DNA from: Pseudomonas sp. Q1-7
GTDB taxonomy: Bacteria; Pseudomonadota; Gammaproteobacteria; Pseudomonadales; Pseudomonadaceae
Reading direction: 5' to 3'
Length of the DNA stretch: 64,000 nucleotides
Assembly (NCBI RefSeq): GCF_028010285.1
Contig: NZ_CP116304.1
Location: 2,372,501 to 2,436,500, forward strand
Within the stretch, counting starts at the first letter, position 1; every line of letters begins with the position of its first letter. A model generated the notes under the pieces. The model did not search any database, was not told the DNA's origin, and saw nothing but the letters and a program-made list of their open reading frames with translations. A program made the position numbers and the translations under genes. Below, piece after piece: positions 26,240 through 36,500 of this stretch.

Positions 26240-27886
26240 CTATCGCGGATACAGCGGCGGTAGCTGGCCGGATTCGCCGGTCACCTGCTGCCGTTCGGCG
26301 GCCGGCAAGGCGCGGATGGCCTTCCACAGGTCCTCGCCCTGCCAGTGCTGGCCGATCTCGCTGTAGAGGGCGCCGTTCAGCCCATCCATGGCGTCGGACA
26401 GCGGCACGAAGCGCGCGGCCATGTCGGCGAGGGTCTCCGGTTGCTGGCGTGCCCAGTTGTCCAGGGCCTGGCGGGTGGCGTGCGGGTCGTTGGACTGGCA
26501 GGCGCGGCGCAGTTCGTCCAGCAGGGTGCGTGGGCTCGGCCCGGCCTGGGCGGTGGGCAGGACCGCCGGCAGACGGCGGGCGCGCCACCACAGGCCGAAC
26601 CCCAGCAGGGTGGTGCCGGCGAGCAGGGCGCAGGCGAGCTGCCAGGGCCAGAGCCGCGCCTGGGCCTGCGCATTGCCGACGGGGGCTTCGGCGGTCGGCG
26701 CCGGGCGGGCTTCCAGTTCGGGGTTGCTGGCGACTTCCAGGGTGCGCGCGGGAATCTCGCTGCGCTCCAGACGGTTCTCCCGCGTGTTCCACCAGGTCAC
26801 GACAACCGCCGGCAGCTCCAGGCGACCGCTGCTGGTGGGCACCAGCGCCTCGCGTTCCTCGCGGCTGCCGAGCAGGCCGCGCTCGTCGGTCTTGTTGCCC
26901 AACTGCGGTTGGTCGGGATAGCGCCGCAGTCCCTGGGCCTGGGTGGCCGGCAAGGGTGGAATCTGCGCGCTGGAGAGGCCTTCCACCGTCATCATCAGGC
27001 TGCGGGTCAGCGAGTCGCCGGTCTGTACGCCGGCGGGGTCGGGGCTCCAGGATTCGGTCAGGGTCAGGTTGCGCGCCGGCAGCCAGGGCGCGTCGGCCGG
27101 GTATTCGGCGGGCTTGGGTTTGACGTTGAGGGGGATGCGCGGCGAATTCACCCGCGTCAGCTTGCCGGGGCGCGGGCCGAAGGGCTGGTAGCCGGATTCG
27201 CTGCCGGGGTCGACCAGGGTGGCACTGAACACCTGCGGGGGAATCTCCAACACGCCGCTCTTCTGCGGGAAGAGCGCGTAGCGCACCTCGATCACGCCGT
27301 GGCGCACACCGTTGATTTCCTTTTCGTAGGTGCGTGGTTCGCCCAGCCGCTCGACGCGGGCGTCGTCCATCTGCAGCGGGCTGAGGCTGCTGTCGTCGTA
27401 AAGGGACACCGAGTGGTAGATGCGCAGGGTCAGCATGGCCTGAGCCTGCACGTAGACGCTTTCCTGGTCGAGGCTGGCGTCGATGAACACCGGCGCCAGG
27501 TGGCCGCCGGCTGGCTTGTCGGTCTTCTCGGCCTTCTGCACGTTGAGGGTGATGGGGGCGCTGTGCACGTCGCCCAGCTTCAGTGCGGGAATGGTGACGA
27601 AGCCGGCCTGCTTCGGCTGGAGGGTGATGATCCAGCGGGTGGCGCGGTCGTTCTTGCCGTTGAAGGTGCCGAGCTGGTTGATCTGACGGGTGCCGAGCAC
27701 TTCGAAGTCCTGGTTCAGCGGCGTCAGGTCGGGTTTGCCGAACAGCGTCGGATCGGAGGATTCGAGGGTCAGCTCGACGGTCTCGCCTTCGCTGAGGCGG
27801 GTGCGGTCGACGTTCGCAGTGAAGCCGGCGGCCTGGGCGGCCAGCGTCAGCAGGCTGAGGAGGAGGGCGCAGAGCGGGCGCGTCAT
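26240..27886 (-). CDS. batD: BatD-like oxygen-tolerance / stress protein
   Basis: 548 residues. Signal peptide (ALLLSLLTLAAQAAG), then Ig-like repeats rich in beta strands (TANVDRTRLSEGETVELTL), a transmembrane helix near residue 415 (LACALLAGTTLLGFGLWW) and a cytoplasmic tail. BatD proteins act with VWA proteins BatA/B and a MoxR ATPase in Bacteroides aerotolerance and other stress responses; the role in Pseudomonas is unproven. Start ATG 27886 overlaps the upstream stop by one base (TGATG) and has AGGAAG upstream. Last gene of the six-gene operon. Confidence 0.85.
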   Translation of the reverse strand: MTRPLCALLLSLLTLAAQAAGFTANVDRTRLSEGETVELTLESSDPTLFGKPDLTPLNQDFEVLGTRQINQLGTFNGKNDRATRWIITLQPKQAGFVTIPALKLGDVHSAPITLNVQKAEKTDKPAGGHLAPVFIDASLDQESVYVQAQAMLTLRIYHSVSLYDDSSLSPLQMDDARVERLGEPRTYEKEINGVRHGVIEVRYALFPQKSGVLEIPPQVFSATLVDPGSESGYQPFGPRPGKLTRVNSPRIPLNVKPKPAEYPADAPWLPARNLTLTESWSPDPAGVQTGDSLTRSLMMTVEGLSSAQIPPLPATQAQGLRRYPDQPQLGNKTDERGLLGSREEREALVPTSSGRLELPAVVVTWWNTRENRLERSEIPARTLEVASNPELEARPAPTAEAPVGNAQAQARLWPWQLACALLAGTTLLGFGLWWRARRLPAVLPTAQAGPSPRTLLDELRRACQSNDPHATRQALDNWARQQPETLADMAARFVPLSDAMDGLNGALYSEIGQHWQGEDLWKAIRALPAAERQQVTGESGQLPPLYPR

Positions 27887-29601
27887 CACGGTTCTTCCTG
27901 GCGCTGTTGCTGTTCGTACCAGAACTTGCGGCGCAGCAGTTCGGCGGGGTCGTCGGGGATCTGCCGCAGCCATTGTTCGAGGGCCTGGCGGCGTTCGTCG
28001 CCCAGGGGTTCGTTGCTGGCGGTCTGGGTGGGCGCGTGGTCCCGGGGCGTGGTTTGCTCAGCGGTGCCGCCGCTGCCGGACGGCGTCTGGCTGCCTGGCT
28101 GGGCCTCGCCTTCGCCTGATTGTGGCGCGTCCTCGGCGGCACTGCGCTCGCCGGGCCGTTGCTGCGCGGAGGCCTGCTCGCCAGGCTGTCCGGCCTGTTG
28201 CTCGCCCGCCTGCTGGTCCTGGCTGGCGGCGGCTTCGGCTTCGCGCTGGCGCAGCAACGCCTCCACCAGGGCCTTGTTCTTCTGCGCGGCGGCCAGGTCG
28301 GGCTGGCGCTGCAGGGCTGAGTCGTAGGCGTCCAGCGCCGCTTCCAGCTCGCCGTCCCGGGCCAGGGCGTTGCCCCGGTTGTAATGGTCCGCCGCGCCGT
28401 CGCCCTGGGCGAAGCGCGCGGCGGCCTCGGCGTAGTCGCCGGCCTGGTAGAGCGCCATGCCCTGCCAGCGCGGGTCGGTGAAGCGCCGCGCCGCTTCGGC
28501 GGGTCGCTGTGCCTGCAGCAGGCGCTGGCCCTGCTGGTCCGGGCGCAGCCAGAGGTCGTCGAACTCCACGGCCAGGCTCGGGCGCGGCAACGCCAGCAGC
28601 AGTGGCAGGCAGAACAGCCAGCCACGGCGGCCGGCGCAGGCGGCGATCAGCAGCACGGGCAGCAACAGCCAGTGACCCTGGTCGGCCCAGGCCGCCAGCC
28701 GGGCGATTTCGCTGCTTTCGCGCAGGCTGCCGGGGCTGTCCAGCAGCCCCAGGCCGCGCAGGTCGCTGTCATCCAGCTGGACGCCGCTGTAGCGGCCGCC
28801 CAGGTCGGCGGCGAAGCGGCGCAGTTGGACGCTGTCGAGCTTGGGCAGGAGGATCGTGCCTTGGTCATCCTTGAGGAAGCCGCCGCCTTCCTGGGCAATG
28901 GGAGCGCCCGCCGCCGTGCCGACGCCGAGAATGGCCAGGCGCTCGGAGCGGGAGCCGAGGGCCTCGCGGATGCCCTCTCGTTCCTCGGTGCCGAGACCGC
29001 TGGTGACCAGCAACAGGCGTCCCTGGCCCTGGCCCCCCTGTTCCAGCAGGCGGAGGGCGCGGGCCACGGCCAGGTCGGCGCGGTGGCCCTGCTGCGGCAT
29101 GATCGACGGCTTCAGCGACTCGATCAGGTTGAGGCTGGTCATCAGGTCATCGGACAGCGGCACCAGGCTATGGGCGCTGCCGGCGTAGACGACGATCGCC
29201 GTCTGCGCGTCGCGGCGGGCATCCAGCAGGTCGCGCAGCTTGCGCTTGGCCTGTTCCAGGCGGGTCGGGGCGATATCGCCGGCCAGCATCGAGGGGGTCA
29301 GTTCCAGCATCACCACCAGCGGGTCGGCGCGCTTCTGCGTGCTCTGTTCCACCTGCTGCCAGCTGGGCCCGAGCAGTGCCAGCAGGCCGAGCAGCCAGGA
29401 CAGGCCAAGGGCCAGCCAGGGTAGCCGGTTGCCACGTTGGCGGCTGCCTTCGAGCAGCCAGGGCTGGAAGGCGCGGGGCAGCAGTTGTTCCCAGCGCCCG
29501 CTGCGCCGCTCGCGGTGCCAGAGCTGCCAGAGCAGCCAGCCCAGCAGCGGCAGCAGGAGCAGCCAGGCGGGCCGCAGCCAGTGGGGCCAGAGCGCGATCA
29601 T
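27886..29601 (-). CDS. batB: VWA-TPR fusion protein (BatB/BatC-like)
   Basis: 571 residues. Two N-terminal hydrophobic helices (WLLLLPLLGWLLWQLW; ALGLSWLLGLLALLG) precede a von Willebrand A domain. Its MIDAS segment reads MLELTPSM instead of D-x-S-x-S, so metal binding may be altered. A further helix near residue 305, TPR repeats (residues ~345-450, for example YNRGNALARDGELEAALDAY) and a low-complexity Gln/Gly/Glu tail follow. Combines what are separate batB and batC genes in Bacteroides. ATG 29601 lies in an ATGA overlap with the upstream stop. Confidence 0.87.
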   Translation of the reverse strand: MIALWPHWLRPAWLLLLPLLGWLLWQLWHRERRSGRWEQLLPRAFQPWLLEGSRQRGNRLPWLALGLSWLLGLLALLGPSWQQVEQSTQKRADPLVVMLELTPSMLAGDIAPTRLEQAKRKLRDLLDARRDAQTAIVVYAGSAHSLVPLSDDLMTSLNLIESLKPSIMPQQGHRADLAVARALRLLEQGGQGQGRLLLVTSGLGTEEREGIREALGSRSERLAILGVGTAAGAPIAQEGGGFLKDDQGTILLPKLDSVQLRRFAADLGGRYSGVQLDDSDLRGLGLLDSPGSLRESSEIARLAAWADQGHWLLLPVLLIAACAGRRGWLFCLPLLLALPRPSLAVEFDDLWLRPDQQGQRLLQAQRPAEAARRFTDPRWQGMALYQAGDYAEAAARFAQGDGAADHYNRGNALARDGELEAALDAYDSALQRQPDLAAAQKNKALVEALLRQREAEAAASQDQQAGEQQAGQPGEQASAQQRPGERSAAEDAPQSGEGEAQPGSQTPSGSGGTAEQTTPRDHAPTQTASNEPLGDERRQALEQWLRQIPDDPAELLRRKFWYEQQQRQEEP

Positions 29602-30617
29602 GTGCGTCTCCGCAGCCACGGCGGGCGTTGTTGCAGGGCGTGGGGCCAGAGCACGTGGAAGGCCAGGGCGACGCTCAACAGCAGGGCGCCAGCCAGGGGC
29701 CAGCTGTAGAGGGCGTGGGCCGGGCGCGCCTGGCTGGCGCGCTGGGTCACCGGCTCCAGGCGGTCGAGGCTTTCTTCGATCGCCTCCAGTTCCTGGCTGT
29801 TGCGCGCGCGGAAGTACCGGCCACCGGTCTGTTCGGCGATGGCGATCAGGGTGGGCTCGTCCAGGTCCATGCTCGGGTTTAGGCCGAGGATGCCGAGCAC
29901 GTCGCTCTGTTCCGGGTCAGCGCCGATGCCGATGGTGTAGACCTTCACCTGCTCCTCGGTGGCCAGGCGCGCGGCGGTCAGGGGGTCGATCTCGCCGCCG
30001 GTGTTGGCGCCATCGGTGATCAGCACCAGCACGCGGCTGTCGGCCGGGCGCTGGCGCAGGCGTTTCACCGCCAGGCCGATGGCGTCGCCGATGGCGGTGT
30101 TCTTGCCGGCGATGCCGATCAGCGCCTCGTCCAGCCAGGTTCGCACGGTGTCGCGGTCGAAGGTCAGCGGTGACTGCAGGTAGGCCTGGCTGCCGAACAG
30201 GATGAGACCGATGCGGTCGCCACGGCGGCCGTCGATGAATTCTCCCATCAGGTGCTTCACCAGGGTCAGGCGGCTGACGTCTTCTTCTTCCCAGCGCATG
30301 TCGGCGTAGTCCATGGAGCCGGACACATCCACCGCCAGCAGCAGGTCGCGGCCGCTGGTGGCCATGGGTTGTGGCTCGCCCACCCATTCCGGACGGGCGG
30401 CGGCGCAGAGCAGCAGCAGCCAGAGCAGCAGGAACGGGGCCTGCTGGCGCCAGGCCGGCAGGTTGGCGCGGGCACGGCGTCCTACCAGGCCTTCGAGGTC
30501 GGCGAGAAAGCTCACCTTCAGCGCCGCTTCGCCGCTGTCCGCCGGGGGCAACAGGAGGCGCAACACCCAGGGCAGCGGGGCGAGCAGGAAGACCCAGGGC
30601 CAGGTGAACTCAAACAT
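29598..30617 (-). CDS. batA: VWA-domain membrane protein (BatA-like)
   Basis: 339 residues: N-terminal helices (WPWVFLLAPLPWVLRLLL), a von Willebrand A domain with intact MIDAS DVSGSM and a later TDGANTG, then a C-terminal helix (LYSWPLAGALLLSVALAF). Probably a protein-protein adaptor in the inner membrane worked on by the MoxR ATPase. Overlaps its neighbours on both sides (8 bp upstream, 4 bp downstream). Confidence 0.9.
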   Translation of the reverse strand: MFEFTWPWVFLLAPLPWVLRLLLPPADSGEAALKVSFLADLEGLVGRRARANLPAWRQQAPFLLLWLLLLCAAARPEWVGEPQPMATSGRDLLLAVDVSGSMDYADMRWEEEDVSRLTLVKHLMGEFIDGRRGDRIGLILFGSQAYLQSPLTFDRDTVRTWLDEALIGIAGKNTAIGDAIGLAVKRLRQRPADSRVLVLITDGANTGGEIDPLTAARLATEEQVKVYTIGIGADPEQSDVLGILGLNPSMDLDEPTLIAIAEQTGGRYFRARNSQELEAIEESLDRLEPVTQRASQARPAHALYSWPLAGALLLSVALAFHVLWPHALQQRPPWLRRRT

Positions 30618-31101
30618 GTTTGCGCACCCAGGTCTCGACAGACTGGTAGAGACCGGCGATGGCCTTGTCGTCCAGTTTGCACTGCGGCCGGTAGGCGCCT
30701 TCGACCAGGATCATCCAGCGCGTCAGGCCGGCCGCCGGACAACGGTTGTCGAGGTAGGCGAGCCAGGCGCGACCGCTCAGGGTATGGCTCTGGTCCGCGG
30801 GATAGTGCTGGCGGCACACGCGCTTGAGCAGGCCGTTGAGCTCCTGCAGCCAGGGGCCGGCCGGGGCGCCGTCGTAGGGTTTGGGCAGGTGCGCCAACTC
30901 GTCCAGGGCGGCCTGGCGCGCCGGGTCCAACGGCTGTTCGGCTTCGGCGGTCTCCTCGAACGTGGCCCGTCGTCGCCAGTACCACAGCCCCCAGGCCAGC
31001 AGGCCGAACAGGGGGGGCAGGCACCACCATCCGGGGGCGGGCGGCCACCAGGCAACGGCGGCCGGCGCGATCAGCGGCTCCAGTTCGTCCAGCGGATTCA
31101 T
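30610..31101 (-). CDS. DUF4381 domain membrane protein
   Basis: 163 residues. Short N-terminal stretch LDELEPLIAPAAVAWWPPAPGWW followed by a transmembrane helix (LPPLFGLLAWGLWYWRRR) and a cytoplasmic helical domain (ELNGLLKRVCRQHYP; SGRAWLAYLD). DUF4381 occurs between DUF58 and batA in MoxR/Bat operons and has no assigned activity. Overlaps both neighbours by 4-8 bp. Confidence 0.87.
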   Translation of the reverse strand: MNPLDELEPLIAPAAVAWWPPAPGWWCLPPLFGLLAWGLWYWRRRATFEETAEAEQPLDPARQAALDELAHLPKPYDGAPAGPWLQELNGLLKRVCRQHYPADQSHTLSGRAWLAYLDNRCPAAGLTRWMILVEGAYRPQCKLDDKAIAGLYQSVETWVRKHV

Positions 31102-32095
31102 TGCGCCCCCTTGCGCTGCAGGTAGTCACGCAGCTGGTCGATCATGCCTTCCTGGGTGGACAGGGGCAGCAACAGTACGCCGAGGCGCTGGGCGAGGCGC
31201 TCCCAGCGTGCGACGCGGGCCTCGCCCAGTTCGCGATAAGCCTGGCGCAGGTCGCTGGCGTGGGTGTCCAGCTCCAGTTGGGCGCCCTGCTCGGCGAAAC
31301 GCAGCAGGCCGGCGGCGGGCAGGGCGTGGTCCAGGGGGTCGGACACCGGCAGGAGGATCAGGTCGGTGTGGCGGGCGAGCAGGGCGATCTGCTGTTCGGC
31401 GGTGTCGGACAGGGTGCGCTCGTCGCAGAGGATCACCACCAGGCTGCCTGGCCGCAGCACTTCGCGGGCGCGGCGCAGGGCCAGGCTGAAGCCTTCGCGC
31501 TGGATCGCCGCCTGCGCGCCAAGGGCCTGGTTGGCGCGGGCCAGCCGGCTGAGTAGCTGCAGCAGGCTCTGCTTGCTGCGCCGGGGTTTGATCTCGTGGT
31601 GCTCGCTGTCACTGAACACCAGGCCACCGACCCGGTCGTTGTGGGCCAGGGCGGCCCAGCCGATCAGGCTGGCGGCCTGGGCGGCGAGGACCGACTTGAA
31701 CACCAGCCCGGTGCCGAAGAACAGTCGATGGCTCTGTTCCACCATGATGAACACCGGACGCTCGCGCTCCTCGTGGAACAGCTTGGTGTGGGGCTCCTGG
31801 GTGCGCGCGGTGACGCGCCAGTCGATGGTGCGCACGTCGTCGCCGGCCTGGTAGATGCGGACCTGATCGAAGTCCACGCCACGGCCGCGCAATTTGGAAT
31901 GGTGCAGGCCGATCAGCGGACTGCGGCGGGCGGGGCTGGAGAAGATCTGCACCTCGCGGACCCGGTGGCGCATGTCGATCAGCTCCGCCAGGCCCACGTG
32001 CACGCCTTCCGCGCTGGCGGCCGGCGGGGCGAAGCCAGGTGTCGCCGGATGGCGTTTCCTGATCCGGAACTTCCAGGCCGCCGCTTTCAGGCGCA

Positions 32096-32096
<1 letters not shown>
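31098..32096 (-). CDS. DUF58 domain protein
   Basis: 332 residues, cytoplasmic. Conserved DUF58 core RGRGVDFDQVRIYQAGDDVR followed by IDWRVTARTQEPHTKLF; the second half adopts a VWA-like fold (VVILCDERTLSD). DUF58 genes are the standard partners of moxR. I took the start at 32096, where ATG overlaps the MoxR stop by one base; the frame is open for 75 codons further upstream inside moxR but those residues are not conserved-looking. Confidence 0.9.
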
Positions 32097-33055
<959 letters not shown>

Positions 33056-33500
33056 CGATGGACTCGTCGAACTGGGGAAAGGAGAGCGGTAAGCCCTCCG
33101 CTGATGAGGCATCACTTTAATCCAGACCAGGGGAAGCGGCCTAGAAGAGCCTGTTGTCGGGGTATTGGTTCCGTGATGCAGGTGGGTTTTACGTCGCCCT
33201 GGCACCGGCGGCCGGCGCAGCCGCGCGGGAGCGAAACCCTGCGCGAGCCGCTTTGGTATGGGGAATCCATACCGAGGTATGGAAGCGGACGCAGCATGAA
33301 CGAATATGTCGCAGCGCCGTAAGCGTGGCGTCGTGCTCCCTCGTTAAGCTTTCGCGGCAATGGTGACCGCCGGGTCGCAGTTGTCCCCCCCCGGCGTCGC
33401 CCGGAGCGGGGGTGCACTGCCTGGATCGACCTGTGGCCCTTGCTCCGCTTGTAGGCGTTCTACGCTTAACCCACCAAAACGAGCCTAGCGGAGCACAACC
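33056..33500. other. Divergent control region between moxR and gdhB
   Basis: About 445 bp without a credible gene. It must hold promoters for both directions. A repeated 7-mer is visible: GGTATGG (33255-33261), its inverse CCATACC (33267-33273) and GGTATGG again (33276-33282), a possible operator. No convincing -35/-10 pair was found by eye. Confidence 0.4.
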
Positions 33501-36500
33501 ATGGCGTTCTTCACGGCGGCCAGCAAAGCCGACTTCCAGCATCAACTGCAAGCGGCCCTGGCGCAGCACGTCAGCGAACAGGCATTGCCACAAGTTTCCC
33601 TGTTCGCCGAGCAATTCTTCGGCATCATCGCGCTCGATGAACTGACCCAGCGCCGTTTGTCCGACCTGGTCGGCTGCACCCTGTCCTCGTGGCGCCTGGT
33701 GGAGCGTTTCGATCCCGCCAGCCCGGAAGTGCGGGTGTTCAACCCCGACTACGAGAAGCACGGCTGGCAGTCCACCCATACCGCGGTGGAAGTGCTGCAC
33801 CCGGACATCCCCTTCCTCGTCGACTCGGTGCGCATGGAGCTGAACCGTCGCGGTTACAGCATCCACACCCTGCAGAACAACGTGATCAGCGTGCGTCGCG
33901 GCGCCAAGGGCGAGCTGCAGGAAATCCTGCCCAAGGGCACCCAGGGCAAGGACGTGTGTCAGGAGTCGCTGATTTTTCTGGAGATCGACCGCTGCGCCGG
34001 CAATGGTGCCTTGAAGACCCTGGAGAAGGCCCTGCTGGACGTGCTGGGCGAGGTCCGCGTGGCCGTTGCCGACTTCAAACCGATGAAGGCCAAGGCCCAG
34101 GAACTGCTGGCCTGGATCGACAAGGCCAAGCTCAAGGTCGACGGCGACGAGTTGAAGGAAGTGAAGGTGTTCATGGAGTGGCTGCTGGACGACCACTTCA
34201 CCTTCCTCGGCTATGAGGAATTCACCGTGGCCGACGACAAGAACGGCGGCCACCTGGTGTACGACGAAAAATCCCTGCTGGGGGTTTCCAGGCTGCGCCG
34301 CGCCGGCCTGAAGAAGGACGACCTGCACATCGAGAGCGAAGCGCTCGCCTACCTGCACGAGTCCAACCTGCTGTCCTTCGCCAAGGCCGCCGAACCGAGC
34401 CGCGTGCACCGCCCGGCCTACCCGGACTTCGTCTCCATCCGCGAACTGGACGCCAAGGGCAAGGTGGTCAAGGAGTGCCGCTTCATGGGCCTCTACACCT
34501 CCGCCGTGTATGCCGAAAGCGTGGATCACATCCCCTACATCCGCCGCAAGGTTGCGGAAATCCGGCGTCGCTCGGGCTTCGACGCCAAGGCCCACCTGGG
34601 CAAGGAACTGGCCCAGGTGCTGGAAGTGCTGCCGCGCGACGACCTGTTCCAGACCCCGGTGGACGACCTGTTCAGCACCGCCATGTCCATCGTGCAGATG
34701 CAGGAGCGCAACAAGATCCGCCTGTTCCTGCGCCGCGATCCCTATGGCCGCTTCGCCTATGCCCTGGCCTACGTGCCGCGCGACGTCTATTCCACCGAAA
34801 CCCGCGTGAAGATCCAGCAGATCCTCATGGAGCGCCTGCAGGCGAGCGACTGCGAGTTCTGGACCTTCTTCTCCGAGTCGGTGCTGGCGCGCGTGCAGTT
34901 CATCCTGCGCCTGGACCCGAAGAACAAGGTCCAGGTCGACATCGCCCTGCTGGAGAAGGAAGTCATCCAGGCCTGCCGATCCTGGAAGGACGACTACGCC
35001 AGCCTGATCAACGAGAGCTTCGGCGAAGCCCAGGGCACCCGCGTGCTCTCCGACTTCCCGAAAGGCTTCCCGGCCGGCTACCGCGAACGCTTCGCCCCGC
35101 ACTCGGCGGTGGTGGACATGCAGCACCTCTACAGCCTGTCCGACGAGCGCCCGCTGGTGATGAGCTTCTACCAGCCGCTGGCCCAGGGTGAGCAGCAGCT
35201 GCACTGCAAGCTGTACCACGCCGACACGCCGCTGGCGCTGTCCGACGTGTTGCCGATCCTGGAAAACCTCGGCCTGCGCGTGCTGGGCGAATTCCCCTAC
35301 CGCCTGGTGCGTCAGGACGGCCGCCAGTACTGGATTCATGACTTCGCCTTCACCAGCGCCCTGGGTGACGACGTCGACCTGCAGCAGCTCAACGACACCC
35401 TGCAGGACGCCTTCGTCCACATCGTCGGTGGCCACGCCGAGAACGACGCCTTCAACCGCCTGGTGCTCACCGCCGCCATGCCCTGGCGCGATGTCGCCCT
35501 GCTGCGTGCCTACGCCCGCTACCTGAAGCAGATCCGCCTGGGCTTCGACCTGTCCTACATCGCCAGCACCCTGCTGAACCACGCCAACATCGCCAAGGAG
35601 CTGGTGCGCCTGTTCAAGACCCGCTTCTACCTGGCGCGCAAACTGGCGACGGACGACCTGGAAGACAAGCAGCAGAAGCTCGAGCACGCCATCCTCGGCG
35701 AGCTGGACAACGTCGCCGTGCTCAACGAAGACCGCATCCTGCGGCGCTACCTGGACCTGATCAAGGCCACCCTGCGGACCAACTTCTACCAGACTGACGC
35801 GGCCGGCCAGAACAAGTCCTACTTCAGTTTCAAACTGAGCCCGCGGCTGATCCCGGAAATCCCGCGCCCGGTGCCCAAGTTCGAAATCTTCGTCTACTCC
35901 CCGCGGGTCGAAGGCGTGCACCTGCGCTTCGGCGACGTGGCCCGTGGCGGCCTGCGCTGGTCCGACCGCGAGGAAGACTTCCGTACCGAAGTGCTGGGCC
36001 TGGTCAAGGCGCAGCAGGTGAAGAACGCGGTGATCGTGCCCATGGGCGCCAAGGGCGGTTTCATCCCGCGCCGCCTGCCGGTGGGCGGCACCCGCGACGA
36101 TATCCAGAACGAGGCCATTGCCTGCTACCGCATCTTCATCTCCGGCCTGCTGGACGTCACCGACAACCTCAAGGAAGGCAAGGTGGTGCCGCCGGCCAAT
36201 GTGGTGCGCCACGATCCGGATGACCCCTACCTGGTGGTGGCGGCCGACAAGGGCACCGCAACCTTCTCCGACATCGCCAACGGCATCGCCCTGGAGTATG
36301 GCTTCTGGCTGGGCGACGCCTTCGCCTCCGGCGGCTCGGCTGGCTACGACCACAAGGGCATGGGCATTACCGCCAAGGGCGGCTGGGTGTCGGTGCAGCG
36401 CCACTTCCGCGAGCGCGGCATCGACGTGCAGAAGGATCACGTCACCGTGATCGGCATCGGCGACATGGCCGGCGACGTGTTCGGCAACGGCATGCTGCTG

